Shown here one piece after another: positions 16,896-26,039 of a DNA stretch of 64,000 bases (positions within the stretch are counted from its first letter, which is position 1; each line of letters starts with the position of its first letter). A program made the translations under genes and the position numbers. Location: contig CANMEQ010000001.1 of NCBI GenBank assembly GCA_947497065.1, positions 124,001 to 188,000 on the forward strand, read 5' to 3'. Under the pieces are notes generated by a model. The model was not told the DNA's origin and searched no databases. It saw only the letters and a program-made list of their open reading frames with translations. This stretch comes from an uncultured Paracoccaceae bacterium. Lineage in GTDB: Bacteria; Pseudomonadota; Alphaproteobacteria; Rhodobacterales; Rhodobacteraceae.

Positions 16896-16910
16896 ACCAT
16901 GGTCCATGGT
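16896..16910. promoter_or_regulatory. 15-bp palindrome in the flavoprotein / MerR divergent promoter
   Basis: ACCATGGTCCATGGT is a perfect odd-centred dyad, 10 bases before the MerR-family start and 78 bases before the flavoprotein start. MerR proteins bind dyads between promoter elements of divergent genes, so it is a candidate operator for autoregulation and control of the flavoprotein. No good -35/-10 pair around it could be fixed. Confidence 0.4.
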
Positions 16911-16920
16911 TTGGGGATTT

Positions 16921-17283
16921 ATGAAAATAGGTGAACTTTCCGAAAGGTCTGGTCTGAGCCGCGACACAATCCGTTTTTATGAAAAGAACGGATTGATTTC
17001 GTCGTCTGCCAGTCAAAGTGAGACGAACAATTATCGCCAGTATAGTGATGATGTTCTGTTGCAATTGCAGTTTGTCAGCAGCGCACGCGAGGTGGGGATA
17101 TCAATCGCCGACTTGCGGGACCTCATGCAGGCCTTTTTCGCCAGCTGTGATCCTGCCGAAGCCGAGAATGTGATCGTCGCCAAACGTGCGGAGCTTAAGA
17201 ATAGATTAGATCAAATTGAAAATGTGGTGAGCTTTCTTGATGCTGCACTTTTGAAAGTCCGTGAAGGTCTCGGCGACGATTGA
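16921..17283 (+). CDS. MerR-family transcriptional regulator
   Basis: A 120-residue regulator with the N-terminal MerR helix-turn-helix (MKIGELSERSGLSRDTIRFYEKNGLI, residues 1-26), the wing segment NNYRQYSDD, and a C-terminal dimerising coiled coil. Only one cysteine is present (FFASCDP), so it is not obviously a metal- or redox-cluster sensor of the CueR or SoxR type. The ATG at 16921 is preferred as it starts the domain directly; an in-frame start 15 bases upstream exists. It is the last gene inside the putative island. Confidence 0.85.
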   Translation: MKIGELSERSGLSRDTIRFYEKNGLISSSASQSETNNYRQYSDDVLLQLQFVSSAREVGISIADLRDLMQAFFASCDPAEAENVIVAKRAELKNRLDQIENVVSFLDAALLKVREGLGDD

Positions 17284-18174
17284 AGAGAGCTTTTGTCCGT
17301 TTTCAAGCTAAGTTCAAGCATGTGTCGGAGGGGTTTGAGGGTTACGAGGCTTCGCTTCTCTACACAGGCGCCCCACATCTGGCGATAGGTTGGCATGGTA
17401 AATAAATGCTAAACGAGCCGCTCTTGCAGCATCATGAGATGGTAGTGGATGTCTCCCTTTGGCCGTTCACAGCAATTTTGGTGTGTCGTCGCTCAAGACG
17501 CATAAGGCGAACCATCGCAGATAGGGATGCTGCCGTATCCGCCAGCGTTTGAAATGAAATTCAAACCTTGAAACCGCTACACATTTTGCTCAACGCGCAG
17601 TCAGGCTTGGCAATCTAACAGTTTGATAAATAATATCTTTCGATTGCTTGTTGACCTCTCCGCAAGGGGCTGTCTGTCCGCCAGATCTCTCATTTAAGCA
17701 GCCGATAGGAGTGAAAGCAGCATGCCTTGCCGAAGACAAGCGGTGTTAGGTTATGGGCGGTGTGTTTGATGCCGCGTCCCACTAGGATGTCGTGATTGCC
17801 ACCGTCATAAACTGCATGTGTTACGCATGGAGTGTGGCGGCGCAGCCTGACAAGACGGGTCGCCATTCATTCCTGCGTGCAAGGCTCCAAAGGATGAGGG
17901 GCGGGGCCATGGAAACGGAATGAAAGGAGCTAATCTTTACGCCGAGTGGTGCGCCATTTCGAGCCATGTAGGTCGCAATGGCGATGCAGGTCGGGAAACA
18001 CGATAGGGTCGTTCTGAGTGCTTTGGGGCGATCTTTTCTGGCGCGTCCACAACATCATTTGGCACGGGATATGTCTCCTTCCGTTGTCTTTAAGGTAGTG
18101 GGATTGGCCATAGGGAAAACACATAAGAACAGATGTGGGCCATCAGGTTTTCTGCTATCTTGGCGCTGTGTCTA
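17284..18174. other. Gene-poor stretch at the right island boundary
   Basis: About 890 bases holding the second tRNA-Ser repeat at 17670-17683 and no convincing gene. On the minus strand a 42-codon frame (GTG at 18065 to a stop at 17937, beginning VPNDVVDAPEKIAPK after a good GGAAGGAG site) could be the start of a lost gene; I do not recognise it. The remainder is open only in short, unrelated frames, consistent with decay. Confidence 0.5.
17670..17683 (+). repeat. Direct repeat copy 2 (putative attR)
   Basis: An exact copy of the last 14 bases of tRNA-Ser (CTGTCTGTCCGCCA), in the same orientation, 10.2 kb downstream. Immediately upstream, GACCTCTCC loosely resembles the tRNA's GACCGTCTCC, which may mean a longer, degraded copy. 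No tRNA can fold here. Confidence 0.6.
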
Positions 18175-18311
18175 TTAAACGCCTGCCATGGTCAGCGCGA
18201 CCCAGAGCAGCATAGGCAGGCAGATGATATTCAGCAAAGTCGACATGACAACCAGACCTGCAACCTGTTGGGATCACGGTCAAAACGCGCGGCGATGACA
18301 GTCAGGTCCAT
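18175..18311 (-). pseudogene. C-terminal remnant of an AEC-family (auxin efflux carrier) transporter
   Basis: On the minus strand the sequence encodes TVIAARFDRDP, then after a one-base frameshift QQVAGLVVMSTLLNIICLP and a stop at 18175. This matches the last helix and preceding loop of AEC permeases. About 260 N-terminal residues are missing: the neighbouring intact gene ends only 30 bases upstream, and an in-frame stop precedes the remnant. Both truncation and frameshift are therefore visible. Confidence 0.6.
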
Positions 18312-18341
18312 AAATCTCTATTCTGGGCCTGATGACCCTGT

Positions 18342-19118
18342 TCACGCATCTAGATTTGCAATCAAGTCCCGAACGCGATCTGCGTTGTTTTCGGCAGGTT
18401 GCCCATCGCGGTGGCATAGCGCATTTTCAAACCCGATACGGGCTTTGCCGCCCAATTGGATCGTTCGCACAAGACAATCGGTTTCGGGTTGGCCAAACGC
18501 GCACAGCATCCAATCGAAGCTATGATCGTTAGGCGGGGTGATCAACGGAGCAGCAAAGGGGGCGACATCATTCGGGTCGCTGGTTTTGCTGGCATCATAG
18601 GCGCCAAGCACCAGTTGCACGTGGTGCTGGGTGCCGGGAATGACATTTTGTTCGATCAGTGCGATGAGCCTGTCGCGGTCCTCGGCGCTGTAGCAAATGT
18701 GCTGGATTGCCACATCATTTTCAAACGCCCAGTGATAGCAATCGCGGGCAGCTGAGTGCTCAGCCGGGTTTGGAATGAATTCGCGCAGCGCCACGGAGAT
18801 CGATTTTGGTTTCAACGCATGGATCAGGTCGCGCTGATCGCGGGCTGTATACCGTCCGGCGGTTTCGCTTGTGATTTGCGCAAAGAAGTTCGGCAGAGCG
18901 GTATCGAGGCGTTCCAACAGCCGTTTGTACAGGTCGGCGTCGAGCGAATGAAGTCCGCCTTCATCCCGAATGTGAAGATGGGCGCCGGTTGCGCCCGCGT
19001 CGGCACAGGCACGACAGGTTTCGACGGTTTCATCGATGGTGATCGGCAGCATCGGGTGATCCGCTTTGCTGCGCCGTGCGCCGTTGGGGGCGACCATGAT
19101 TTTCGGTAAATTCAACAT
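18342..19118 (-). CDS. BKACE-family (3-keto-5-aminohexanoate cleavage enzyme-like) protein
   Basis: A 258-residue TIM-barrel enzyme of the BKACE (DUF849) family, which condenses a beta-keto acid with acetyl-CoA to give acetoacetate and a CoA ester. Visible are the N-terminal VAPNGARRSKADHPMLPIT, the metal-binding AHLHIRDEGG near residue 47, and the C-terminal ARIGFENALCHRDGQPAENNADRV. It is shorter than many members (270-300) but all conserved blocks appear present. It sits between two pseudogenes, an AEC transporter fragment and a Gfo/Idh/MocA fragment, so it is probably the last intact member of a lost catabolic cluster. The keto-acid substrate is unknown. Confidence 0.8.
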   Translation of the reverse strand: MLNLPKIMVAPNGARRSKADHPMLPITIDETVETCRACADAGATGAHLHIRDEGGLHSLDADLYKRLLERLDTALPNFFAQITSETAGRYTARDQRDLIHALKPKSISVALREFIPNPAEHSAARDCYHWAFENDVAIQHICYSAEDRDRLIALIEQNVIPGTQHHVQLVLGAYDASKTSDPNDVAPFAAPLITPPNDHSFDWMLCAFGQPETDCLVRTIQLGGKARIGFENALCHRDGQPAENNADRVRDLIANLDA

Positions 19119-19430
19119 CTATTCTTCTAAATGCACAGTTTCGCGGTGTTCGGCGGATTGTGCGATTGCCTCTATAACTTCGATGTTATGGATCATTTCA
19201 TCGTGGGTAAAGCGTTAGGGCGTACCGTCGAGGCAGCGGAGCGAAAGGCTGATCAATTGTCCACGACCGCATCGGTCCAATCGAAGATTGTTTCTTGGCT
19301 GGGGTGACCTGTCACCGCTTCGAAAAAGCGGACCTTTCCACCTAGGGTATCAGGGTGGGTGTCGTTGCGCACTGCGATCCATTTGTCGGTGCCAAAGACA
19401 TGCATGCGAATGAAGTGTGGTGTGCAAAGC
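19119..19430 (-). pseudogene. C-terminal remnant of a Gfo/Idh/MocA-family dehydrogenase
   Basis: The minus strand encodes PHFIRMHVFGTDKWIAVRND and then IFDWTDAVVDN before a stop, then in another frame QLISLSLRCLDGTP, a TAA where a tyrosine codon is expected, and RFTHDEMIHNIEVIEAIAQS to a final stop at 19119, three bases before the BKACE start. This is the typical C-terminal portion of a sugar or polyol dehydrogenase of the Gfo/Idh/MocA family. At least one frameshift and one nonsense change are visible and the NAD-binding N-terminus is absent. From 19431 to 19584 nothing further is recognisable. Confidence 0.7.
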
Positions 19431-19584
19431 GGCGCTGAGGGTGGATATGGATGTCATGGCCTGAATGGATTTTACCCGCAGAGCAAACGAAATCAACAGG
19501 ATGCCGGTGCGACTTTTACGAGCGCCGGTATGTGGCTTTGCTGTTTTGATTTGCCGACCTTTTTGGGTTTTTCGCAACTTGTGT

Positions 19585-20931
19585 TTAAATGGTTGGGCCG
19601 AGGTCAAGGCTTGATCCGTCGCTGAACCGCGAAAGGCGGAAGCGTGTTAGGTCGAAGCCTGTGTCGTCGCCGGTGATCAAGTTGGCAATCACTTTGCCGA
19701 AGCCCGGGCCGATGCCAAATCCGTGGCCGCACATGCCGGTTGCGATGATCAGGCCGGGGATGGCATCCGCGTGGTCTACGATGGGGACAACGTCGGGCAG
19801 GGTGTCGATCATGCCCGCCCAAGATGTTGCGGCCTCAACGTTGCCCAGGCGTGGGAAGGTTTGCGCCAGAAGTTTGGTGATATGCGCAACCTTTTTGCGG
19901 TTTGGGGGCGGGTTCAGGATGCGCATTGCTTCGAACGGGCTGGGGCGGTTCATAGGCCAATGGCGCGGTGTGCTCCATGCATCCGGAAAGCCGCGTGGGG
20001 CGGCGGGGCGCAACGTGATCCCAAAGGGATCGGCGCGCAGAACGTGCAGATATTGGCGCAGTGCGCGGAAAGCATCGGGACCTACGTAGATTTCCGAGCG
20101 TCCTTCGGGGGCAAGGCTATAGCCGCCATCTGTTCGGCGGCGCATGGCAAAACGGTCATCCACTGCGCCGCCGTCGTAGACGTTGGCCAGCGGGTGGGTG
20201 GCGGCCACGGTGGAGCGGACGGACAGCTGCGGGATGGAGATGCCGTGACGGCGCAAAAACAAGGACGACCATGCCCCCCCAGCAAGAACGACGCGGTCGC
20301 AAGCGATGGTGCCCCGTTCGGTGATCACGCCGGACACGGCGCCGGCGGTCCGATCTAGGCCGCGTGCGGCGCAATTTTCGATGATTTGAACGCCATCGTT
20401 GGCGGCGGCGCGGGCTAAGGCGGGTACGGCGACCCAAGGTTCGGCCCGCAGGTCTGATGCGGTCCACAGGGCGCCGATCCAGTCGTGTCGGGCGTCTGGC
20501 AGCATGTCGCTGACTTGGTCGCGGGTCAGTAAACGACTGTCGAGGGCATGGGCCCGCGCGTGGGTGAGCCATGCTTCATGTTTAGCCATTTGGGCTTGGG
20601 TGCGGGCGAGGTAAAGTGTGCCGGTTTGGTGCAATCCGATTTCGGCGCGCAAATTGGCTTCTAGCCCGCGCCAAATGCGGTTGGCTTCAATCATGATTGG
20701 CAGCTCTGCCGGATCGCGGCCTTGCTGGCGGATCCAGCCCCAGTTTCGGCTGGATTGTTCACCCGCAACGCGGCCCTTTTCGACCAAAGCCACCCGCAAG
20801 CCTTTGCGTGCGGCAAACCATGCTGTCATCACGCCAATAACGCCGCCACCAATAACAACGACATCGGCCTTGTCTGGTAGAGGCGCGTTGTGCTCGGTCG
20901 GGTTCTCAATTTTGATCGGAAAGACTGTCAT
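19585..20931 (-). CDS. FAD-dependent D-amino-acid-oxidase-like oxidoreductase (DadA/GlpO fold)
   Basis: A flavoprotein of about 448 residues of the DAO superfamily. The N-terminal FAD motif VVVIGGGVIGVMTAWFAARKG is followed by the conserved EKGRVAGEQSSRNWGWIRQQGRD, typical of amine and amino-acid oxidases in proteobacteria. A central strand VVLAGGAWSSLF and the C-terminal GLIIATGMCGHGFGIGPGFGKV close the FAD site. It probably oxidises a secondary amine or D-amino acid. ATG at 20931 is used; a GTG at 20946 is an equal alternative, and neither has a strong ribosome site. It follows the cyo-SURF1 operon by 80 bases but need not belong to it functionally. Confidence 0.85.
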   Translation of the reverse strand: MTVFPIKIENPTEHNAPLPDKADVVVIGGGVIGVMTAWFAARKGLRVALVEKGRVAGEQSSRNWGWIRQQGRDPAELPIMIEANRIWRGLEANLRAEIGLHQTGTLYLARTQAQMAKHEAWLTHARAHALDSRLLTRDQVSDMLPDARHDWIGALWTASDLRAEPWVAVPALARAAANDGVQIIENCAARGLDRTAGAVSGVITERGTIACDRVVLAGGAWSSLFLRRHGISIPQLSVRSTVAATHPLANVYDGGAVDDRFAMRRRTDGGYSLAPEGRSEIYVGPDAFRALRQYLHVLRADPFGITLRPAAPRGFPDAWSTPRHWPMNRPSPFEAMRILNPPPNRKKVAHITKLLAQTFPRLGNVEAATSWAGMIDTLPDVVPIVDHADAIPGLIIATGMCGHGFGIGPGFGKVIANLITGDDTGFDLTRFRLSRFSDGSSLDLGPTI

Positions 20932-21026
20932 GAAGCCACGGTTCACGAAAAGGCGGAGCGGCGCAAGCTTTGGCTGTTAAGACGCCGTTGGGTGCTTGGG
21001 GCGAGACGTGGATCGGTGGGCTCGGG

Positions 21027-21734
21027 TTAAAGCTGATCGGTCGTATCAGCGGGCCTGCGGTGGTCCCAGACGGCGAAGACAATCCCCCCGAGCATGAGGG
21101 CCGCCATGACGTACCATGTGATCGCATAGCTGAGATGGGAGTTGCGGAACGCGATCTTTGTGAGCCCGCCGCGGGGATAGGCCGTGGGGTCGCCGGTATG
21201 GGCCGCATCAATGTAGTAGGCGGTGTTCGTGGTGCGACCAACATGGGCTGACATGGCGGGCAGGTCAGCAGAGAACCAGCGATTTAACACAGGATCGTTG
21301 GTTTCAAGCCATGTGCCATCCGCGACGGGCAGGCGGGCGAGCCCTGTGATAACCTGCTCCTCCGCTGGGTTGATCCAATCCGATTGCGGAAGGCCCGTTG
21401 GGACAAAGCCACGATTGACCCAAAGTGTTTGCGCCTCTGTTTCCAGCGGCGTCATGACCCAAAAGCCGGGGCCAAAATCGGTGACGGCTTTGATCAACAG
21501 GCTGTCGTCGTGGGCGTAGCGGCCTGTGGTCGTGACGTTAAGATAGGCGGGTGCTGCCCCAGTCGGGGCTACGATGGGGGCTGCAAAAGCGCGAGCGTTG
21601 ACCTGTGCGATAAGGTCTTGTTTCCACGCCAGCCGCTGCACCTGCCACGTGCCCAAGCCGATCAACGTGGCGAAGACCACGGATGAAAAGATCAGCAGGG
21701 CGACGTGGACCCAAGTGAGACGCGGACGTGTCAC
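21027..21734 (-). CDS. SURF1-family oxidase assembly protein
   Basis: A 235-residue inner-membrane protein with an N-terminal helix (VALLIFSSVVFATLIGLGTWQVQRL), a periplasmic domain with LWVNRGFVP, and a C-terminal helix (LSYAITWYVMAALMLGGIV). These are the SURF1 (Shy1) hallmarks. SURF1 helps insert heme into the terminal oxidase. Its start overlaps the cyoD stop by four bases, so it is the last gene of the cyo operon. Confidence 0.92.
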   Translation of the reverse strand: MTRPRLTWVHVALLIFSSVVFATLIGLGTWQVQRLAWKQDLIAQVNARAFAAPIVAPTGAAPAYLNVTTTGRYAHDDSLLIKAVTDFGPGFWVMTPLETEAQTLWVNRGFVPTGLPQSDWINPAEEQVITGLARLPVADGTWLETNDPVLNRWFSADLPAMSAHVGRTTNTAYYIDAAHTGDPTAYPRGGLTKIAFRNSHLSYAITWYVMAALMLGGIVFAVWDHRRPADTTDQL

Positions 21735-22081
21735 AGGTTGCGCATACGTTCGATTTGTTCGTGCGCGGGCATCATATTTTCGTTCAGGTGGAACATCACC
21801 CAGATCGAACCGGCCAGAACAATCACGACAAGAACGGCGACGAAGGCCATCGACATGACCTGCCAGCCACCCTCATTTTTCACCGAGACGTGCAAGAAAT
21901 AATGGACATGCACCAAGATTTGCGCCGCACCAAAGGCGAAGATCACGCCGATGGCCCAATTGACGCTGATGTCAGGTTCGCCCAACACGACCCAGAACGG
22001 GATCGCGGTGAGGAACACCGACAACAGGAAGCCGGTGATGTAGGTTTTATAGGTTCCGTGGTTGTCTTGAACATTGCTCAT
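21731..22081 (-). CDS. cyoD: Cytochrome o ubiquinol oxidase subunit IV
   Basis: A 116-residue membrane protein with three helices (about 14-36, 42-64 and 77-98) in the order expected for CyoD, including TGFLLSVFLTAIPFWVV and HVHYFLHVS. It assists assembly of the CuB site. It overlaps cyoC and SURF1 by four bases each. Confidence 0.92.
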   Translation of the reverse strand: MSNVQDNHGTYKTYITGFLLSVFLTAIPFWVVLGEPDISVNWAIGVIFAFGAAQILVHVHYFLHVSVKNEGGWQVMSMAFVAVLVVIVLAGSIWVMFHLNENMMPAHEQIERMRNL

Positions 22082-22734
22082 AGGAGAACTCCGGTCAGAT
22101 AAACGAAGGAAAAGACGCCGATCCAGATCAGATCAAGGAAGTGCCAGAACATGCTTAGGCACAGGACGCGGCGGGTGTTTTCCGGGGTTAGTCCGTGTTT
22201 TTGGATTTGGATCATCAATACGATTAGCCAAATCATACCCGTGGCCACGTGCAGCCCGTGGGTGCCGACCAAGAACCAGAACGAAGACAGGAAGGCGCTG
22301 GCGCCCGGACCAGCGCCCAAGTGCCAGAGGTGTTCAAATTCAAGCACCTCCATCACCAAAAAGCCCATGCCGAACAGGCCGGTTATGGCCAGCCATAGCA
22401 TCATGCCGGTCTGGTTTTTCTGGCCCATGTTGATGACCGCAAACCCATAGGTGATGGACGAGAACAGCAAGAAGGCTGTGGCGAGGAGGATTTTCTCGAT
22501 CTCGAAAAGATCCGCAGGCGAGGGGCCTGCGGCATAGTTTTGCCCCAAGACCGCGTAGACGGCGAACAGGATCCCGAAGATGAGGCAATCGCTCATCAAG
22601 TAAATCCAGAAGCCGAGGACAGTGCCGGTTTCATGGCCGGTGGTGTCATGGTCTGCGTGATCTTGGTGGTCGGTGTCGACCACGAAGAAGTCAAAGCCGC
22701 CTTCGGGGACGGGGGGATGTGCTGGTGTCGACAT
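22078..22734 (-). CDS. cyoC: Cytochrome o ubiquinol oxidase subunit III
   Basis: A 218-residue five-helix subunit III. Characteristic segments are GFWIYLMSDCLIFGILFAVYAVL in helix 1, SSITYGFAV, and LVGTHGLHVATGMIWL in helix 4. The N-terminal tail is His/Asp-rich. It starts five bases after the cyoB stop. Confidence 0.94.
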   Translation of the reverse strand: MSTPAHPPVPEGGFDFFVVDTDHQDHADHDTTGHETGTVLGFWIYLMSDCLIFGILFAVYAVLGQNYAAGPSPADLFEIEKILLATAFLLFSSITYGFAVINMGQKNQTGMMLWLAITGLFGMGFLVMEVLEFEHLWHLGAGPGASAFLSSFWFLVGTHGLHVATGMIWLIVLMIQIQKHGLTPENTRRVLCLSMFWHFLDLIWIGVFSFVYLTGVLL

Positions 22735-22739
22735 CTATA

Positions 22740-24764
22740 TTACTCCGCCGGTTGGGATTGGCCGGTTTCGATCATGCGCACCTCATCGGCGGGGACATGA
22801 TAGTCGCGGTCATAGTTAAAGGTGTGGAAAATGCCGTAGGCGAGCGAGCCTATGAACCCGGCGGCGGCGAGCCACCAAATATGCCAGACAAGTGCAAAGC
22901 CCATCACGGTCATCATACCGGCAAGCACGATCCCGGTTGCGGTGCTTTTGGGCATGTGGATTGGCACGAAACCGTCTTTCGGGGCTGTGGCACCGTGTTC
23001 TTTCATGTGGTGCCACGCATCGAGCGCGTAGACCCGCGGGCTGAAGGCAAAGTTGTAATAGGGCGGTGGGGAGGTTGTTGCCCATTCCAATGTGCGGCCG
23101 TTCCATGGGTCGCCGTCACAGGCCAGCGCATCGCGGTTTTTGATGGATACGACGATCTGGATGACGAAGGCGATGACACCCACAGCGATGAGAAACACAC
23201 CAATGGCTGCCGCGACAAAGTAGACGGCGTAGAATGTGTCCTCAAATGTGCTGAGGCGGCGGGTGACGCCCATCAGGCCCAAGATATAGAGCGGCATGAA
23301 GGCTACGTAGAAGCCTACGACCCAGCCGAACAGGCTGACCTTGCCCCAGAATTTATCGAGGTGGAACCCGAAGGCTTTGGGCCACCAGTAGGTGATGCCC
23401 GCGAAGACCCCGAAGACAACGCCGCCGATGATCACGTTATGGAAGTGCGCGACCAGGAACAAAGAGTTGTGCAGCACGTAGTCTGCCGGTGGGACGGCGA
23501 GCAGCACGCCGGTCATGCCGCCGATGGTGAATGTGACCATGAAAGCCAGTGTCCACATCATCGGCAGTTCGAACCGGATGCGGCCTTTGTACATGGTGAA
23601 CAGCCAGTTGAACAATTTCGCACCAGTCGGGATGGAAATGATCATGGTTGTGATCCCGAAGAAGGAGTTCACATCCGCGCCAGCCCCCATCGTAAAGAAG
23701 TGGTGCAGCCAGACGAGGTAGCTGAGGATCATGATCACGCACAGGGCGTAGACCATGGAGGTGTAACCGAACAGCCGCTTTTGCGTGAAGGTCGGCACGA
23801 TTTCCGAGAAGATGCCGAAGATCGGCAAAATTAGGATGTAGACCTCTGGGTGGCCCCAGATCCAGATGAGGTTGATATACATCATCGGGTTGCCGCCCAT
23901 GTCGTTGGTGAAGAAATGGGTGCCGAGGTAGCGGTCTGCGGTCAGCAACGCCAAAGTTGCGGTGAGCACGGGGAAGGAGGCCACGATCAGGATGTTGGTG
24001 ACCAATGTGGACCATGTGAAGATCGGTAATTTCATCCATGTCATGCCGGGGGCACGCATTTTGACGATTGTTACGATCAAGTTGATGCCAGATAGGGTTG
24101 TCCCGATGCCAGCGATGTTGAGGGACCAGAGATAATAGTCGACACCCACGCCCGGTGAGAATTCAAGGCCAGAAAGTGGCGGGAAGGCCAGCCAACCGGT
24201 GGCCGCGAACTCACCCACAAACAGCGACAGCATGATCAAAACCACACCGCTCAGCGTGAGCCAGAAGCTGAAGTTGTTGAGGAAGGGGAAGGCCACATCG
24301 CGCGCGCCGATCTGTAGCGGCATGATGTAGTTCATGAACCCCGTGATAAAGGGCATTGCGACGAAGAAAATCATGATCACGCCGTGGGCTGTGAACACTT
24401 GGTCGTAGTGATAGCCGGGTAAAAATTCCAAGATTCCGGCTGAGGCGAGCGCTTGGTGGATACGCATCAACACAGCGTCTGCAAACCCGCGGATCAGCAT
24501 CACAGTTGCCAAGATCATGTACATGATCCCGATCTTTTTGTGATCAACAGATGTGAGCCATTCATTCCACAGATAGGGAAGCCACCCTTTGTAAAGGACC
24601 AGCCCAGCCACGCTGATGGCCAGCAAAACGGTGACGATGAAGGTGCCCAAAATCAACGGGTCGTAGAATGGGAAGATGTCCCATCCTAGTTTGCCCCAGA
24701 ACCAGTGCACAGCGTTGTTCGCGTCAGCGAAAGTGTGGGCGGAAGATGCGGTTTCAGTCGCCAT
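22740..24764 (-). CDS. cyoB: Cytochrome o ubiquinol oxidase subunit I
   Basis: The 674-residue catalytic subunit of bo3-type ubiquinol oxidase, which reduces oxygen to water and pumps protons. It carries the heme-copper signatures [20 protein letters not shown] (CuB histidine and the tyrosine of the active site), HHFFTMGAG, and the low-spin/high-spin heme histidine region [16 protein letters not shown]. The length and the extra C-terminal helices match E. coli CyoB. The first base of its start codon overlaps the last base of the cyoA stop. Confidence 0.96.
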   Translation of the reverse strand: MATETASSAHTFADANNAVHWFWGKLGWDIFPFYDPLILGTFIVTVLLAISVAGLVLYKGWLPYLWNEWLTSVDHKKIGIMYMILATVMLIRGFADAVLMRIHQALASAGILEFLPGYHYDQVFTAHGVIMIFFVAMPFITGFMNYIMPLQIGARDVAFPFLNNFSFWLTLSGVVLIMLSLFVGEFAATGWLAFPPLSGLEFSPGVGVDYYLWSLNIAGIGTTLSGINLIVTIVKMRAPGMTWMKLPIFTWSTLVTNILIVASFPVLTATLALLTADRYLGTHFFTNDMGGNPMMYINLIWIWGHPEVYILILPIFGIFSEIVPTFTQKRLFGYTSMVYALCVIMILSYLVWLHHFFTMGAGADVNSFFGITTMIISIPTGAKLFNWLFTMYKGRIRFELPMMWTLAFMVTFTIGGMTGVLLAVPPADYVLHNSLFLVAHFHNVIIGGVVFGVFAGITYWWPKAFGFHLDKFWGKVSLFGWVVGFYVAFMPLYILGLMGVTRRLSTFEDTFYAVYFVAAAIGVFLIAVGVIAFVIQIVVSIKNRDALACDGDPWNGRTLEWATTSPPPYYNFAFSPRVYALDAWHHMKEHGATAPKDGFVPIHMPKSTATGIVLAGMMTVMGFALVWHIWWLAAAGFIGSLAYGIFHTFNYDRDYHVPADEVRMIETGQSQPAE

Positions 24765-25861
24765 TATTCATTTCCTCGGGCTTGAACAGAGGGAGCGGCG
24801 GAGAGTGCATCGGGCTGCGGGGGCAGCAGGGCAAGCGCCGCTTCGATTTCGGTCATACGGTCGGTCAGGTCTGGACGCAGGATGGCAAACAAGGCCTCAG
24901 GATCATCGGCGGTACATAGGCCGCGGTAGAGTTCGCGATTGTACAGCCCGTCCAATCCGCCACCACCCAATGCGTCGACCATCATCATGTCGTGCAGGCA
25001 GAGCTCGTCTTCGCCGACGCACATGTTAACGATACGTTCCCACATGTCGTCTTCGACAGCGCCATAATAGGCGACGGGCACACCGGCAGAGGGCGCATCC
25101 AATTCAACAAAGGCCTCGCGGTCCAGCATTTGCGAGGTGGCTTCAGCCTGTGCGATCCAAGCATCAAAGCCTTCTTGATCAACGGCTTGCACGTCGAACC
25201 GCATTTTAGAGAACCCATCGCCATTGTAGTGGGAAGCAAAGCCTTCATAGGTGCCTTCAGCGTTCAAAACGCCGTTCAATTCGGTTTCCATGCCAGCCAT
25301 CGCATAGATCATGCCGACCATATCGGGGATGTAGAAGGCGTTCATCACGGTAGTCGAGGTCAGCTTGAACTCTACAGGCCGGTCTACGATCGTGGCCATT
25401 TCATTGACGCTGGCAACGCCGTACTCTGGGTAGATGAACAGCCATTTCCAATCCATCGCGACCACCTGAACCTGTAGGGGTGTCACGTTGGGATCAATGG
25501 GTTTGTCTTCCGAAATTCGGGGCAGGTCGGCGTAAGGGTCCAACCGGTGGGTGGCGACCCATGTCAGGCCCGCCAAACAGATGATAATCGCTAGGGGCAC
25601 TGCCCAGATTACGATTTCCAAGCTGACCGAGTGATCCCAATCCGGCTCATATCTCGCATTGGCGTCGGAGCGGTATTTGAATGCGAAAAACACCGTCATC
25701 GCCAGAACTGGCAAGATCACGATCAACATCAATACGGTTGCGTATATGATTAGGTCGCCTTGCTGCGCGGCGACATCGCCCGAGGGGTTCAGAACCACAA
25801 GGTTACACCCCGAAAGAAGCGTCAAAGCGCTTGCGATGATAAGAAGACGGGTTTTCGTCAT
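24764..25861 (-). CDS. cyoA: Cytochrome o ubiquinol oxidase subunit II
   Basis: A 365-residue lipoprotein subunit II with lipobox LLSGCN, two helices (about 40-65 and 85-105), and a periplasmic cupredoxin-fold domain. It lacks the CuA cysteines found in cytochrome c oxidases, fitting a ubiquinol oxidase ([18 protein letters not shown]). An acidic C-terminal extension follows. The ATG at 25861 has GGGAA seven bases upstream; the open frame extends to a TTG at 25873 without support. It is the first gene of cyoABCD-SURF1; cyoE (heme O synthase) is not in this window. Confidence 0.95.
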   Translation of the reverse strand: MTKTRLLIIASALTLLSGCNLVVLNPSGDVAAQQGDLIIYATVLMLIVILPVLAMTVFFAFKYRSDANARYEPDWDHSVSLEIVIWAVPLAIIICLAGLTWVATHRLDPYADLPRISEDKPIDPNVTPLQVQVVAMDWKWLFIYPEYGVASVNEMATIVDRPVEFKLTSTTVMNAFYIPDMVGMIYAMAGMETELNGVLNAEGTYEGFASHYNGDGFSKMRFDVQAVDQEGFDAWIAQAEATSQMLDREAFVELDAPSAGVPVAYYGAVEDDMWERIVNMCVGEDELCLHDMMMVDALGGGGLDGLYNRELYRGLCTADDPEALFAILRPDLTDRMTEIEAALALLPPQPDALSAAPSVQARGNE

Positions 25862-26039
25862 TGTCGTTCCCAATTCAAAGAAAAACTATCGCTATGCCCT
25901 CGGATTTAATCCCCTGACGGTCGAAGGCAACATGCGAGAGGGGGCCTGCGGCAGTATGACCACGCCCCAAGTTTGACCTGCAGGATTAAACGCTATCTTA
26001 TCAAATGAACGTCAAAGCCCGAGCGAGGAGATGTTAAAA

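Larger units (their letters stand above)
7519..17683. mobile_element. Putative genomic island integrated at tRNA-Ser
   Basis: The 10.2-kb stretch is bounded by a 14-base exact direct repeat of the tRNA-Ser 3' end. Its contents are accessory: RCC1-like and unknown secreted proteins, a multicopper oxidase, a two-component system, a potassium channel, an SRPBCC protein, a CrtC/AttH-like protein, an AIF-like flavoprotein and a MerR regulator. These are split among several short transcription units, unlike the tight operon to the left. To the right lie damaged genes. No integrase, relaxase or transposase could be found, so the element would be immobile or have lost its integrase. The boundaries are inferred from the repeat alone. 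Confidence 0.55.

Noticed and set aside
7519-17683. Prophage or integrative conjugative element
   Set aside because: No integrase, structural, lysis, relaxase or transfer genes; only the tRNA repeat supports mobility.
22719-23834. 371-residue plus-strand frame opposite cyoB
   Set aside because: Antisense to the oxidase subunit I; extreme His/Asp/Gly content typical of shadow frames.
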